This document shows, one piece after another, positions 1 to 13,269 of a stretch of 62,000 bases of DNA. The stretch's first letter is position 1, and each line of letters starts with the position of its first letter. Both the position numbers and the translations under genes were made by a program. The notes under the pieces were generated by a model. The model worked only from the letters and a program-made list of their open reading frames with translations. It was not told the DNA's origin and did not search any database. The stretch is from Neocallimastix lanati (nom. inval.) (taxonomy: Eukaryota; Neocallimastigomycota; Neocallimastigomycetes; Neocallimastigales; Neocallimastigaceae): positions 297,501 through 359,500 of the forward strand of contig JACVTC010000144.1 of assembly GCA_016946835.1 (NCBI GenBank), given 5' to 3'.

Positions 1-2208
1 AAAAATAATTTAATTTTAAATTAAAATTACAGAATTTTTAATATACATAAAAGATTTAATAATTAATATATATATTATTTTTAGTTTAATTTATTTATTA
101 TATATATTTCTTTTTATTATTATATATATTTTACATTTATTATTGTTTTTTTTTTTAATTGTTGACATCATAATAATTTCTAAAAAATTTTTATTAATTA
201 AGGAAATAAATATTTTAATCATATTTTTTAGACCCCTAAAAAATTTATTATATTTATAAAATAACATATTATGAATAAAATATAGAATTAAAAAACTGTC
301 AATAAAAAAAAAAAATTTGAATTTAATAGAATTATTGCTTTCAAATTCTAAAAAAGGAAATAAAGGAACAATTTTTTTAATTGTTAACAAAAAAAAAAAA
401 ATCGAATTTATAATTAATAAAGTTTAAATTTAAAAAAAAAATAATTTAATTAATTAATAACATAAATTAAAGAAATAAAAATCTAGAATATTTATTATAT
501 AATGTTCATTTTAAAAACATGTCATTTTTTTTTCCCTTTTCTTTTGGTTGTGTAATTCTAGGAAAAAAATTAAAATCTTTTTTTTTTTTTTTTTTAAACT
601 TAATTTTATAGAATAATTTCTTTCCTCCTATATACAAATTGGATTTCTTTTATGTGTAACATCAATAGTGTACAAAATATTCATAAACTTTAAATACTAT
701 TAAATATTATTTAATAAAATTTTTTATTATTAGTTAACAGCTTATAAAACTTTAATAAATAAAATTTTTATTTTTTTTTTGTAAAAATTTTTAATTATCT
801 TTAGAAAGAATTGTTTTTCTATTATTTTTTAATTTAAAAATTAATATTACAGAAATTTAGATATATATTAAAAATTAATTTATATTATTAATAGATGGCT
901 AAAATGTTTATTTTTTCTTTTTCTTTTTTTTTTTTTATACAAAATTTATTAAAAGTGGATATATTAACAATAATTTATTTTGTATTATTTTATTATGTTT
1001 ATAAAATTTTTTTTATGGATAACAATACCATTATTACACAATACAAAATTGCAAAAGAAGGAATGATTTATTAAATATATGTTATATATATAATATTTTT
1101 TTTCTAAAAGTTTAAAAAAAAAAGTATTAATAATTATATAATATATAGAATGTTCTCTATAAATTTTGTAATAATGAAAAAGTTAATAAAAATTGTTAAA
1201 TTTAATTATTTTTATTAAATACTTGAATATATATATATTTTTTTATAATTTATTAACAAATAATATAAATACAATTATATATAATTTACATATTTAATAA
1301 AAAAAAAAAAGATAATAAATGAAATGTGTTAATTTTTTTTTTTTTTGATTTATTATTTATTTAAATTATAATTATTGACATTATAAATTATGTCATTTTT
1401 GATTCATTATGCATTAAAAATTTTGTCGCTTTTTCTTATTATATATTAATATTTTACATTTAATTATTCATATTTTTAAATATTTAATGAAAAAAAAAAT
1501 AAAATATGTTTATTTTTTTTTTTTTATATTTATTATATGTTATATATTTATTATTAATTATTTATTTATTATTAGTAATATTATATATCTATTAATTATT
1601 TACTAATAATTAAGGTATAGGTTCTGTTACACAAATTTAATTAATTTGTGAAATAAAAAAAAAAAAAAATTTAAAAAGATTAAAATCTTATTTATTATTG
1701 ACGTTTATTGAAAATAGAAAAGAAATAATTTTTCATATTGTTTTTATTTTGTTTTTATTTTATTGTATTATTTTATTATTTTATTTTATTTTATTTTATT
1801 TATTTTTGTATATAAATACTAAAATTTTCACTTTTATTTTAATTTTTAAAAATTTAAACATTAAATTTTTTTTTATTTTTGTTTCATTATATATATATTA
1901 TATATATAATAGATTAATAAAAAAAATAGTTATATTGTAAAACCATTTTTAATAAATTTTATTGAATAAAAATTTTTATTAAGAAGTATTAAATATTGAT
2001 TTATTTAATAAACATTTTTTTTTTATTTTTTTTTTTTTTTTTTAAAAAAGAATAATAAATAGATTTATTAAAATAATATTATAATAGAATTAGTATAACA
2101 TTATTTTTCTTTTTTATAAAAAAAAAAAAAAAAAGAAAAAGAAAAAATAACAATATAACAAAAAAAATATATATTAATTTCAAAAAGTAAAATAAAGAAA
2201 TTAAAATA
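1..2208. other. AT-rich spacer upstream of phosphatase gene A
   Basis: No gene is visible. The small open frames are low-complexity Ile/Phe/Lys/Asn products of AT-rich DNA. Long A and T runs are frequent. The part at about 640-1170 resembles 18050-18400 (upstream of gene B) and 24010-24530 (upstream of a decayed dockerin copy), for example in matching phrases around 650 and 18055. The part at 1930-2010 resembles 18700-18780. It is therefore the left flank of a segmental duplication carrying the phosphatase genes. Confidence 0.6.
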
Positions 2209-2227
2209 ATATATCTTTGAAAGAATA
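2209..2227 (+). promoter_or_regulatory. Shared upstream motif of phosphatase gene A
   Basis: The 19-bp string atatatctttgaaagaata lies 303 bp before the ATG of gene A. The same string occurs at 18921 (308 bp before gene B) and 39074 (302 bp before gene C). The core ctttgaaagaa stands out from the surrounding A/T runs. It may be a regulator site or a core-promoter element; its function is inferred only from conserved position. Confidence 0.5.
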
Positions 2228-2511
2228 TAACCAAAATTTTTATAATAGAAAAAAAAATTTTTTTATTAATTAAAATATTTTATAAATATTCTAAATTTTG
2301 TAAATTTAGTAATTTTATAAAAGAAAAATAAATATTAAATTTTTTTAAAAAATTAAATATTCAAAGCAACAAAAATAAAAAAAAGTGAATTATTACAAAA
2401 AAAAAAGAAACTGAAAACAAAAGACAATATTAAATCATAAACAATTTCTAAAATAAAAAAAAAAAATAAAATAAGATAAATAAAAATTATATTTAAGAAT
2501 AACCATTAAAA

Positions 2512-5500
2512 ATGAAAAACTTAATAATAAATATATTACCTTTATTAGCAATTTTTGCTAGAGTTAAAAGTGAAGAAATTTGTTGGTCTGAAAGTTTAAG
2601 TGGTATAAATTTAAAATAAATTTATTTATATAATTAATGTATACGTATATATAATTTTTATTAACCCCCCAAAAAAAATAATAACTAAAATTGATTTTTA
2701 TAATATTTTTTTTTTTTTAAAGAGGACAAAAGATTCCCATGTTGTAGCAGTAATGATGTAGAAGTTGCTGGAAAAGAAATGGATGGATCATGGTATATAA
2801 ATTAAAATTTATAATTGATACAAATATCAATATTTTTTTTTGTATATATGAAATGAAATTTATTAGATATTTAATTAGTAATATTTTTATAATTAATTTT
2901 AATTATATTATATTTTTAATAGGGGTTATGAAAATGGTAAAAAATGTGGTATTAGAAATAAGCGTTACAATTGGAATCTTCGTGATAAATATGATGAAAC
3001 AAGAGAAGAATGGGAAGCATTTAAAGTTAAATGGGATAACGAATATAAAAATAATTTTAATCGTATTGCTCTTACTCCTGGTGCAGATGAAACACAACTT
3101 AATTTCGGTTGGGAATCATCAACTAGTAGTAAACCTGTTATTCGTGTCTCTTCTGATAAAGATATGAAAAATTATGTTGATTTTAATGGAAAGAACGAAT
3201 ATTACAGAGAGTTAGATAGAAAAAAATATTATGCCAATCAAGTTACTGTTACTGGTTTAAAACCAAATTCAGTTTATTACTATCAAAGAAAATTAGATGA
3301 TGAATGGGAAGATGTAGTTGAATTTAACACTTATGATTCTAATGATTTTAAATTTGTTTTCGTTGGAGATCCGCAAATTGGTGGTTCTAATGATCGTCTT
3401 GCTTATCAATCAAATTCTAGAATGAATAGTGATTCTATTAGAAATGATGCCTTTAATTGGAATATGACGGTCAATAGTTTCTATGAATTAACTGGAAAAC
3501 CAAGTCTTTTATTATCTGCTGGTGATCAAGCTGATCAAATGGGTAATGATAAAACTCAAGAAAGACAATATTCTGCCTATCTTCTTCCAGAATTAATCAA
3601 GAAAATTCCAATTGCACCTGCTCTTGGTAATCATGAAGTTTATTCTGAAAGTTTCAGACGTCATTTCAATGTTCCAAATCCTATACTTAAAAAAAGATTT
3701 TATTCTAATAAGCCTGTTTCAGCTTATAATTATTACTTTAAATATAATAATGTTCTTGTTGTTGTTATTGAAACAAATTACAATACCTGTCATGAATGTG
3801 AAAAAGTAATTTCAGAGGCTGTTAAACAATATCCATCTGCTGATTGGCGTGTTGCTTTATTCCATCACGATCTTTATGGTAATGGTAAAACTCACTCTCA
3901 AGGAGATGCTCAAAAATTACGTCCATGTTTAACAGGTCTTTTTGATATTTATCACTTTGATCTTGTTATTAATGGTCATGATCATGTTTATACCTCAACC
4001 CATTTTGTTAAATTCCAAGATTCCAAAAAAAAGACTTACGATATTGCTAAAATTAGTAAAGGTTCTGTAAACGAAAATCCAAATGGTACTTTCTATGTCA
4101 CTGCAAATTGTTCCACAGGAAGTAAATTCCTTCCCTTTTATGAAGGAAAACTTGATTACGTTTTTAATTACAACCAAACTTTCACTTCAACTTTTGGTGT
4201 TTTAGATTTCCAGAGGAGCAATGGTAAAGTTAAATTAACCATTAATGTTTATGAAGTAGAAACTCATGATGTTGTTGATGGTCCATACATTTTTGAAAAG
4301 AATGAAAGAGATCCTTCATCAAAGAAATATGATGATAATTCTTTCGCTAATAACTATGGTTACCCAGGTTGTAAAAATGCTACTAAAATTAGATATTCTG
4401 GTGTCGAAGGTTCTTGGGGTTATGAAAATGGATCCTGGTGTGGTATTGATACTATAGAAGAAGAATATTGTTGGGCTGTTAAATATGGTTATTCCTGCTG
4501 TAAGGAAACTACTGTTATTGAAGAAGTTGATGAAAATGGCAGATGGGGTTTTGAAAATGGTGGAAGATGTGGTTTTATTGAAGGTCAAAATAAAAAACTT
4601 ACTGTTGCTAGTAAAAAATGTTTTACTTTGGATTTAGGTTATCCATGTTGTAAGAAAAACAAAGATTTAGTACTTGAAGATGAAGATGGTAAATGGGGTA
4701 ATGAAGATGGTGAATGGTGTGGTCTTGAAGGACGTCCAATTAATAAAGAATGCTGGTCTGAAAGTTATGGTTACAAATGTTGTACTGATCCAGATGCTAA
4801 AATAGAATATGATGGTGATGGTAATTTATGGGGTGTTGAAAATGGTGAATGGTGTGGTATTAAAAAAGTAATTGAACCTTCTGATGCTGATGTCACTCCA
4901 ATTCAAGAAGATTGTAGTAAATATGGTAATTATAAATGTTGTGACAAAAAAACTAAAATAAACTATATTGACAGTACTGGTAAATATGGTATTGTTAATA
5001 CTAAATATGGTGTTGAAGATTTAGAGAATGGTGAAGCAGGATGGTGTATCATTACTAATCCTGAAAATGAATGTATCTTCTCAAGAAATAATATTCCATG
5101 TTGTAAGCCAGGAACTAAAGTTGAAGAAATTGATGATTCAGGAAAACGTGGTATTAATCATGCTAAATATGGTTTAAATAATGGTTTAATTTGTGGTATT
5201 GTTGAAGATGAAATTGATCCATCATCAAATACTACAACTACTGTAGTTCCAACTGCTACTTTAATTCCAACTAATACTACTACCATTTTAGAACCTATCA
5301 TTGATACTACTACTGAAGTTCCTACTACCACTACCACTACTACTACCACCACCACTACTGTTCCAGTTTCAACTACCACTACTACAACAACCATACCAAT
5401 TCCAACTACTACTATTACAACTACTACTACCACCACCACCACTACCACAACTACCACCACTACTGTTCCAATTCCAACTACTACCACCACTACTACCACC

Positions 5501-6067
5501 ACTACTGTTCCAGTTCAAAGTACTACCATAACTACTACTACTACTTCTACTGCTTCTGAAACACCAGTTGTATGTTGGTCAGAACGTTTAGGTTACCCAT
5601 GCTGTGTCGGATATACTGATACTATATTTGCTGATGCTGATGGTGAATGGGGCTTACAAAATGATGATTGGTGTGGTATTACTGATGCTAATAAATTAAA
5701 GTGTTGGTCTGAACCAGAATATAGATGTTGTAATCCAGAAACTCAAGTCTTTTATTCTGATGATCAAGGAAAGTGGGGTATTGAAAATGGTGAATGGTGT
5801 GGTATTATTGAAAATATCAATATTTCTACTACTACTACTACCACTACCACCACTAGAACTACCACCACTACCACCACTAGAACTACAACTAAAACTACCA
5901 CTAGAACTACCACTACCACTACTAAAAACCTATCTCCAACAAATGAGGTCTGTGTTGCTCGCTATGCCCAATGTGGTGGTGTCAATTATCATGGTTCAAC
6001 AAAGTGTTGTGGTAATTTAACATGTGTATATCGTGGTGAATATTATTCTCAATGTGATCAAATATAA
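2512..6067 (+). CDS. Cellulosomal PAP-like metallophosphatase A, 9 dockerins + CBM1
   Basis: Three exons (2512-2602, 2723-2792, 2923-6067; GT/AG introns) give 1101 residues. Order: signal peptide ~1-20; dockerin 1 (~24-66); a purple-acid-phosphatase N-terminal (FN3-like) region ~70-190; calcineurin-like phosphatase ~195-515; dockerin-like repeats 2-7 (~528-813); Thr-rich linker; dockerins 8-9 (~938-1019); second Thr linker; C-terminal CBM1 (~1064-1101, QCGG and YSQC). Metal-site motifs are visible: GDPQIGG, GDQAD, GNHE, HHDLYGNGKTHSQG and NGHDH. The tyrosine that PAPs carry in GDxxY is Asp here, so a true purple Fe(III) centre is doubtful. Predicted role: extracellular phosphomonoesterase (possibly phytate-type) docked on the fungal cellulosome; the substrate is unknown. 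The start was chosen because it begins a signal peptide and the exon joins restore dockerin 1. Nine dockerin-like repeats is far more than the one to three usual for fungal cellulosomal enzymes. Repeats 6 and 7 are divergent, with an insert before the last Cys. Confidence 0.9.
5232..5565 (+). repeat. ACN-codon (Thr-rich) linker of gene A
   Basis: A low-complexity run of act/acc/aca codons encodes a Thr-rich linker with a few Val-Pro-Ile/Val breaks, joining dockerins 7 and 8. Such linkers are usually O-glycosylated in secreted fungal proteins. A shorter one lies at 5826-5925 before the CBM1. Both are likely to be length-variable. Confidence 0.8.
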
Positions 6068-7181
6068 TGAAAACAAAACAAAAAAAAAAAAATCTCTATA
6101 TATATATATATAATTTGTTTTATTATAATTAATAGAATCATTCCAACAAAAAAAGTTTATATAGTTTTATAATTTAATCATAGTAATATTAAATATATTT
6201 TATAATAATATAATATTAAGTATTAAAATAATAATAATAATAATAATAATAATATTTATAAATTTCTATTAAATAATAAGAAAAAAAAATGTAATTTTGA
6301 TTTTATAATATCAAAATATCATAATAATTATTTTCACTTATTTTATTTTAATTTTTTTTTTATTACTCCATATTTATAAAAAGATATGGATTAGAAATTA
6401 AGATACAGTACCTTATTAAAGTATAATTAATGAAATATTGAGGTCAGTTAATAATAATTAAAAAAAAAAAAAAAAAAATAAAAAATAAAAAATAAAATAA
6501 AAATGATAAAATAAATAAAAATATAGAAAATATAAAAAATAAAATATTATAATATAAAATTAATATTAAAATATTGATTTGAAATAAATGAAAAGTAAAT
6601 TTTATGATTGAAAAAAAAAAAAAAAAAAAAGCAATAATAATACAATAAAGCAATAAAATATAAAAAATAAATGAATAAATAATAATAATAATAATAAAAA
6701 TAAAATAAAAAAAAATAAAAGGAAAAAAGGAAAAAAGGAAAAAAAAACAACAAGAAAGAATAATATAAGCAAAACAAAATGAAATAAGATGAAATAAAAT
6801 AAAGAATGAAATAATAAAAAGCAAAAAAAAAAAAAAAATGAAACAAAAATAAAAAAAAAAAAAAAAAAAAAAAATAAAAAAAATAAAAATAAAAACTAAT
6901 ATAAACAAAAACAAAATAAAATAAGATGAAATAAAATAAAAAGTGAAATAATAAAGTAGCAAGAAAAAAAACTAATATAAACAAAAGCAGAATAAAATAA
7001 GAGGAAATAAAATGAAAAATGAAATAAAGATTAAATAATTTGAAAAGAAAAAAAATACCTTTTTTTTTATTTTTATTTTTATTTTATTTTTTGTTATTAT
7101 TATTATTATTATTATTAATTGTAATATTTATGAAAAGTTTTTAAATATATATAGATATATATTTAAATTTAGTACTTTTTT

Positions 7182-7229
<48 letters not shown>

Positions 7230-7393
7230 TTTTAATATCTTTACAATAATTATAAACTTTTACTAGGATAGAGATATGGAAGGAAAATCAATAGTTATAA
7301 TATGTATCAAATAGTGTTAATATATGTTCATAAAAACCTTGATTATAAAATTTATTATTATCGTGAAAATTTTAAGGATTCTCAAAAAAAGTT

Positions 7394-7437
<44 letters not shown>

Positions 7438-8688
7438 TATTTTGGCTATTCAGAAATATTTTGTAACAGGACCTATGTATCTGTTAATATTTATTTTTTC
7501 TTAAGAATTGATGATTAAATTAAGGATGTTCATTTTTATATGATAAACAAATCATTACTGAGTTAATATTACTTCTCTTGGAGGTACTAAAATCATAATG
7601 ACCAAAGTATCATTAATATTTCATAAAGAAAAGATATTTGGTAGTATTTTTTTTTTTTTTTTTTTTTTTTATAATTATTCTAAATTAAAGTTAGAAATAA
7701 TAAATAATATTTAGAATAATTTAGAATAATTTATAAAATGAAAGAAAATAATTTAAACTTTTAATTTTATATATATTAAATTAAATTTAATATAATTTAT
7801 CCAATATAAATTTTTTATTTTTTTATAATATTAATATATAAAGTTCCATAGAAATTATTATTATTATTACTAAATGTTTATGTTAAACTTTATTAATATG
7901 ATTTATATTTTAATTTTTGATCAATGAATAGGAAATTTTCAGTTTTAATAAAAAAAAAAAAAAAAACAAGTCAATATATAAAATTTAAATAGTTAATAAA
8001 TTTAAAAAAAAAAAAAAATTTAAAATATAAATGTGTTATTTACTTTTTGTTAAAAGAATTAATATGAAAAACCTTATATATTATGATTTTTCAAATTTAT
8101 AACTCTTATATTAACTAATAATATACGAATAATTTAAAATATTAATAATATTTTAAAAAAAAAAAAAAAAAGTTATTATTATATAAATTAAAACAATTTT
8201 AATATAAATAATATTTTTCAGTTGTTTAAGTTGGTTAATTAACATATTATAAAAATTTTTAACATTTCATTGGATTTTTGTTTATATTTATATTTATTTT
8301 TATATATTTGTTAACAATAAAAAAATATTTTAATGAATTAAAATAAAAAGTTTTATTAATAAATAAATGAATATTAAAAAAAAATTATTATTAAAAAAAC
8401 TTTTTTTTTTTTTTTGTATTATTTTATTTAAAAAATTAATATGAAATACTAATTTATTATAATTTTGTGTATAATTAAAAAAGAAAAAAAAATATGTAAA
8501 AGAAAGAAAATCTTTCTAATAAAATTTACATAGTAATATATATATATATATATAAAGAAAAGAAAAGAAATTATAAGATATAAGATCAACTAAAACATAA
8601 AATAAATAAAATATTGTTAATTCAAATTTTTATTTAAAAAAAAATTTTTATAATAATTTTAATAATTTTAAATAAATATCATAAAACA
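6068..8688. other. AT-rich spacer with A-rich strand-biased tract
   Basis: The first ~250 bp resemble the sequence after gene B (22612-22750), so they belong to the duplicated unit. About 6450-7040 is strongly A-rich on the + strand with almost no C; matching tracts follow gene B (23040-23460), the decayed copy (35930-36130) and gene C (43980-44450). Long T runs lie at about 7188-7223 and 7399-7436. No gene is visible. Confidence 0.6.
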
Positions 8689-11503
8689 ATGAAATTTATG
8701 AATATTTTATCAATTGTTTCTTTTGCAATTGTTTCTTTAAATGCTTTCACTATTACTAAAAGAGCTTTCCGTGATATTACTCCAAAACAATTATTAAGTG
8801 AAATTAATTTGGGTTATAATTTAGGAAATACAATAGAATCAAAAGATAATAGTCTTTTTAATACACCCGATTATGATGTCATGGCTGAAACTAGTTGGGG
8901 GGAATGTTAAGACTCATGAAGGAATTTTCACCGCTTTAATGGATAATAAATTCAATATATTCTATATTTCAACCACTATGATCTAGTCATTTTGATGAAG
9001 CTCCTGATTTCAAAATTCATGATGTTTGGATGAAAAAGAGTCCGAGAAATCGTTGATTATGTCATCTTAAAATACTCAACATGAAACTTGGCTTGATACC
9101 TATTACCATAATTATGAACAAATTAAATAGTAATTTAAATGTCTAGTTAAATTCGTACTTTCGATTTCTTATTAATAAATCTATTCCTCTCTCACTGAAA
9201 AAATATGTTTTAATTTCTTTTATTCTTAGTCTTGTTTTATATTATATGCTCCTCTCTTTGGTTCAAATAAGAGCAGATGCTCTAAAGCTCAAAAAATTAT
9301 TAATAGAGGACTGTATTGGATTTATGGATTTAAATCTCGTAATTCTTATGTTAGTCTCTATGATATTACTTGTGAATTGAGAATACCTCCTCTTTCAGCT
9401 GTCTGTGCTATATCTCAATTACACTGCTTTAGAAACTGGAAAAACTCATCATGTATTATTAATCATCTCATAAATAATATTCCTAGTGTGTCACATTACT
9501 CATGGACTAAAGAATCAAGGACTTTGGATAAGAAATTAAATGGTAAAAAAATAAAAACAAGTGAAATAAAAAAGTTTTATTGGAAAAGAGATGTCTTCAA
9601 ACCCTTAAAAGCTAAAAAAAAAAGCAATTATTTATAAGGTGAATGATTTTGAATTTATTTCAGAAATCAAAAACTTAACATTTCAATATCCTAAGTTTCA
9701 GTTGGGATTCTTTTGGATTTCTCGAATTAGGGGTGGTTTTAAATTTGACATTAGTATTTCCATTAAAAGAAAAAGTAGTCTCAGAAGATTGCCCTAAATG
9801 TTGACCATGTTGTGGTGTTAGTGTACCTAGCTTTTTTTTTAACTGGATCTTTGCCTGTAAAGAATTAGAAAATTACAGAAATAAATCTTTTACCTTTTCT
9901 AGATGATCTCTTTTTGAAGTTAGCAATGATAATTGAACAAAAATCCTTGGATGTTTCTTTAGATTCAGAAAAGGATGATTACAATAATATTTATTATTTT
10001 ATATTGAGTGCTCTTCTTGGCGGGGCGTTCAATATATGAAAATAATTAAAGTTAATGATGGGGAACAAAGACAATGAGTTGACAATATTTTTAAACAAAG
10101 TTCAACTTCGTTCGACTGTTCTGTATTTTGTGGGGATTGCGGAGTTTCTAACAAACGTAATACCATTAATTTGTCGATCTTTTAGATTGATGATGAAATG
10201 GTTTTCCGTGGAATCCGTTGAATCTACCGTTGCTAAGAGCGTCGACGTCTCAATGATAAGGCATGGATTTTCACCTCACGGTAAAAGAACTGATACAGAT
10301 TCGTTTGATAACATTAATACTTAAATTATTGCTCGCAATAATGGACGTGGTGTTATCATCGAGGAAATGGGAAAAGTTAGAGGCTATTACTTCTAACGCA
10401 CTTTCATAATTTTATGATATATTATATAATATTTTATTTCATGTATTTTTATTTTTTCATTTTTCATTTAAATCATGTAATTTTATTATTATTATTATTA
10501 TTATTATTATAAATTAAATAGAGTTTTCTCTAAGTCTAAAAAAAAAAAAAAAAAAAAAAACATAATTATGAAAATGCAAAAAAAACTATACTGAAAACTA
10601 TGGACTTAAATTGAAGAAGAATTCAAAAATTATGATGAACATTTTATTTTTTGAATCGTTCAATGAACCAAGAATGGGAGGATCACCAGTTCAATGAAAA
10701 CGAGGAAAAGAAAAAAAAGGAAGAGATGTTGTTAATAAATTAAATAATTAAATAATGATTTTGTTTAAAACGTTTCGTAAAACAAGATGTAATAACTCCA
10801 AACGTATTTTAATGGTTCTCATTTATGCAGCACAATGTAAAAAAAAAAGCAAACCATTTAAAGATTTTGTTTATTCAGAAGGAGATGATAAAGTTATTGC
10901 TGATATTCATGCTTAATTATCTTCCTTATGACTTTGCATTAAATCTAGGACTAGGATTCAATACTTATTTCACGGAAGAAGGACAATAAGTTCTTGATCT
11001 CTGTTTAGAATGTATTAAAGAAAGATTCGTTGATAATAATGAATCTATTATTCTTGGTGAATTTGGATGGTCAACATCGTAATAATTTTGAAGAACGTAT
11101 TGTATTTGATGGACAGAATATTATGTCAGACAAGCTATATCTTTAGGAATTCGCTAATTATGGTGGGATAATGGAATTAATAAAAGGAGAAGAAGAACGT
11201 CTTGGATTACTTGATCGTAAAAATTTCCAAATTGTTTTCCCAAGTATTGTTGTAGCCATGCAAAAAGGCAGAGTAGAGGATTAGATGTTAATGTGATTCG
11301 TTCTATTAAAATTGAAGGAGAATACGATGAAGACGATAATGCTAATGAAAAACGAAAATATAAATAAGAAAGAAAATGAAAATATTAATATGGAGGAAAA
11401 TTTATTACTAGATTCTAATATTAATGATGATACAGAAAATATAGATGTTGAAATTGATGAAAATGAAAATACAGAAAATATTGATTCTGAACTTGAAGAA
11501 TAA
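8689..11503 (+). pseudogene. GH5 endoglucanase pseudogene, split by a LINE
   Basis: It opens with a good signal peptide and the start of a GH5 (subfamily 4-like) cellulase: ITPKQLLSEINLGYNLGNT, then ETSWG. The frame breaks at a G6 run (8897-8902); the expected next residues (NVKTHEGIFTALMDNKFNIF) continue one frame over. A LINE occupies 9119-10560. After it GH5 pieces resume in several frames: the acid/base Asn-Glu-Pro near 10662-10670, SKRILMV near 10795, DDKVIADIHA near 10885, the nucleophile-type LGEFGW near 11055-11069, and LLDRKNFQIVFPSI near 11207-11250. It ends in an acidic Glu/Asp/Asn tail (11312-11503) with no dockerin. Multiple stops and frameshifts show it is dead. The family is recognised from these motifs; the subfamily is less certain. 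Confidence 0.85.
9119..10560 (+). mobile_element. 5'-truncated LINE (non-LTR retrotransposon) with poly(A)
   Basis: It is flanked by a 12-bp target duplication, cataattatgaa, at 9107-9118 and 10561-10572, and ends in a poly(A) run of about 22 bases. It inserted into the GH5 gene, whose reading matches across the joint. The left part encodes the C-terminal side of a LINE reverse transcriptase: YAPLFGSNKSRCSKAQKIIN, then a stretch with RNWKNSS and SWTKESRTLDKKL. Downstream is a degraded tail with Cys motifs and a 3' region. It is about 1.44 kb and so strongly 5'-truncated. The second copy (44672-45691) matches from about 9495 to the end. Confidence 0.85.
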
Positions 11504-12820
11504 ATTATAAATATATAAATATATATTAAAATTAAAATTTCAAAAAATTAATAAACAAAAATTACGAAAAAAATATTTAAAAATGTAAAACATAATTATT
11601 TATCTAAATCATATATTAATCAATATAAAATAAAGTTAATTTAGATATAATTTAAAATATTTAAAAAAAAAATAATTATTTATGATAAAACAATAAAAAA
11701 AATATAAAATCTTATAATTATTAATTATATAAAAGAATATATATTATGTTAATAAAAAAATTATAATTTATATTTAGTTTTTATTTCATATATATTATAT
11801 ATATATATATTTTGTAATTCATTCTTTTCTTTCAATTTATATATATAAATTAAAACAAAACAAATCCAAAATAATAAAAATATTAAATAAATATTGATAC
11901 TAAAAAAAAAAAAAAAAAAAAAGAAAAAAAAATAGAATAGAATAAAATTTAATATAATAAAATAAAACGTAATTAAATGTTAAAAAAAAAAAAAAATAAC
12001 TAATAAAGAATAATTGAACATGTAAAATATTAATAAAATAAAATATATTATAAAAAATAATATACACAAAATAGTAAAAATATAATATATCATGTAAAAT
12101 ATTATTACAAATACAATAGAATAGAATTAATACCAAGTAATACGTAATAATAAAATATTAATAAAGATAGAATAAAATAAATAATAAAGTATTATATAAT
12201 AGTATGAATTAATAAAATTAAAATAAAAGAAGTACTATTTAGTAGTTAAGTACTACAAAATAGTAAATAATAAATAAAAATAAAATAAATTTTAATAATA
12301 AAGATTCAAATAATAAAATTAATAGTAAAATAAAATTAAAATTTAAATTGTCACAAATATTAATATCAAATGCTTAATATAAAATCTCACTAACATAATA
12401 TTATGAGTATAATTAACATTTATTTTATTATTTATATCATATATTCTAATATTCTTATAATTATTGTTATAAATTGCTTTTTATTATATTAATTTAGTAT
12501 GAAATACTTTTATTATTTTTTTAGTTATATAATTGTAACAAAATTAATATTTCTTATTTTAAATCTTATTAATTTTATAAATAATAATTATTATATAAAA
12601 AAAACAATTATTATAAAAGAAATTAAATTGTTTTTAAAAGTTTAAGAAGTTATAAGAACTAAATCTTGTAAAATACTTTAATTCATATAAAATTAATATA
12701 GTTCTATATATTAGAACATATAATTGACATATTACCTATTTCTAAATTTAAATTAATTAAATTATTTATATTAGAAATAGAAGACTCTCTTTGTAAAATT
12801 TTAGGAATTAGAATTATTAT
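11504..12820. other. AT-rich spacer
   Basis: Nearly pure A/T sequence with homopolymer runs (for example 11901-11922). No coding, RNA or repeat structure was recognised beyond low complexity. Confidence 0.5.
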
Positions 12821-13179
12821 TATAATTGTATGAATATTATAATATTATTAATAAATTTTACTAAACAACCATTATTAAAAAAACCCACATATCAATTAAT
12901 TAATCATTTGATTAATTATCAATGATTTACAGTATGTCATACCATTTCGGCGTCGACGCTCTGGAGATGTTGAATATGGCAAACCACAACCACATATACT
13001 ATAACATTATTATTTATCTACTAAATACCTTTTTCCAAATTAGGAAATGCATATTAACACGTGATCTATAATGTGATATGCCGAACTTTTATGTGAAATA
13101 ATTTATAAGCAGTGGGTTTTTTTAATAATGGTTGTTTAGGAAAATTTATTAATAAAATTATAATATTCGTACAATTATA
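12821..13179. mobile_element. MITE-like element with 68-bp terminal inverted repeats
   Basis: 12821-12888 and 13112-13179 are inverted copies matching at 65 of 68 positions; the inner 28 bp (12861-12888 and 13112-13139, beginning ctaaacaaccattatt) match perfectly and end in cccac / gtggg. The 223-bp interior contains a small GC-richer island (gcgtcgacgctctggag) and no open frame. Size and structure fit a non-autonomous DNA transposon. A TA target duplication is possible but cannot be proven in this AT context. Confidence 0.75.
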
Positions 13180-13269
13180 TATTGAAATAAAATAAAATAA
13201 AATAATTATTATCAAAAAGATATAAATTTAATTTTTAAAAATTATTATAGAATATACAAATATATTACT

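Noticed and set aside
5158-5502. Minus-strand Val-rich open frame
   Set aside because: It is the antisense of the Thr-rich linker of gene A; the same happens at 22236-22469 in gene B. No start context or domain.
6444-6984. Overlapping minus-strand Phe/Ile/Tyr open frames resembling membrane proteins
   Set aside because: They are translations of an A-rich low-complexity tract (poly-Phe from A runs), not membrane segments of a real protein.
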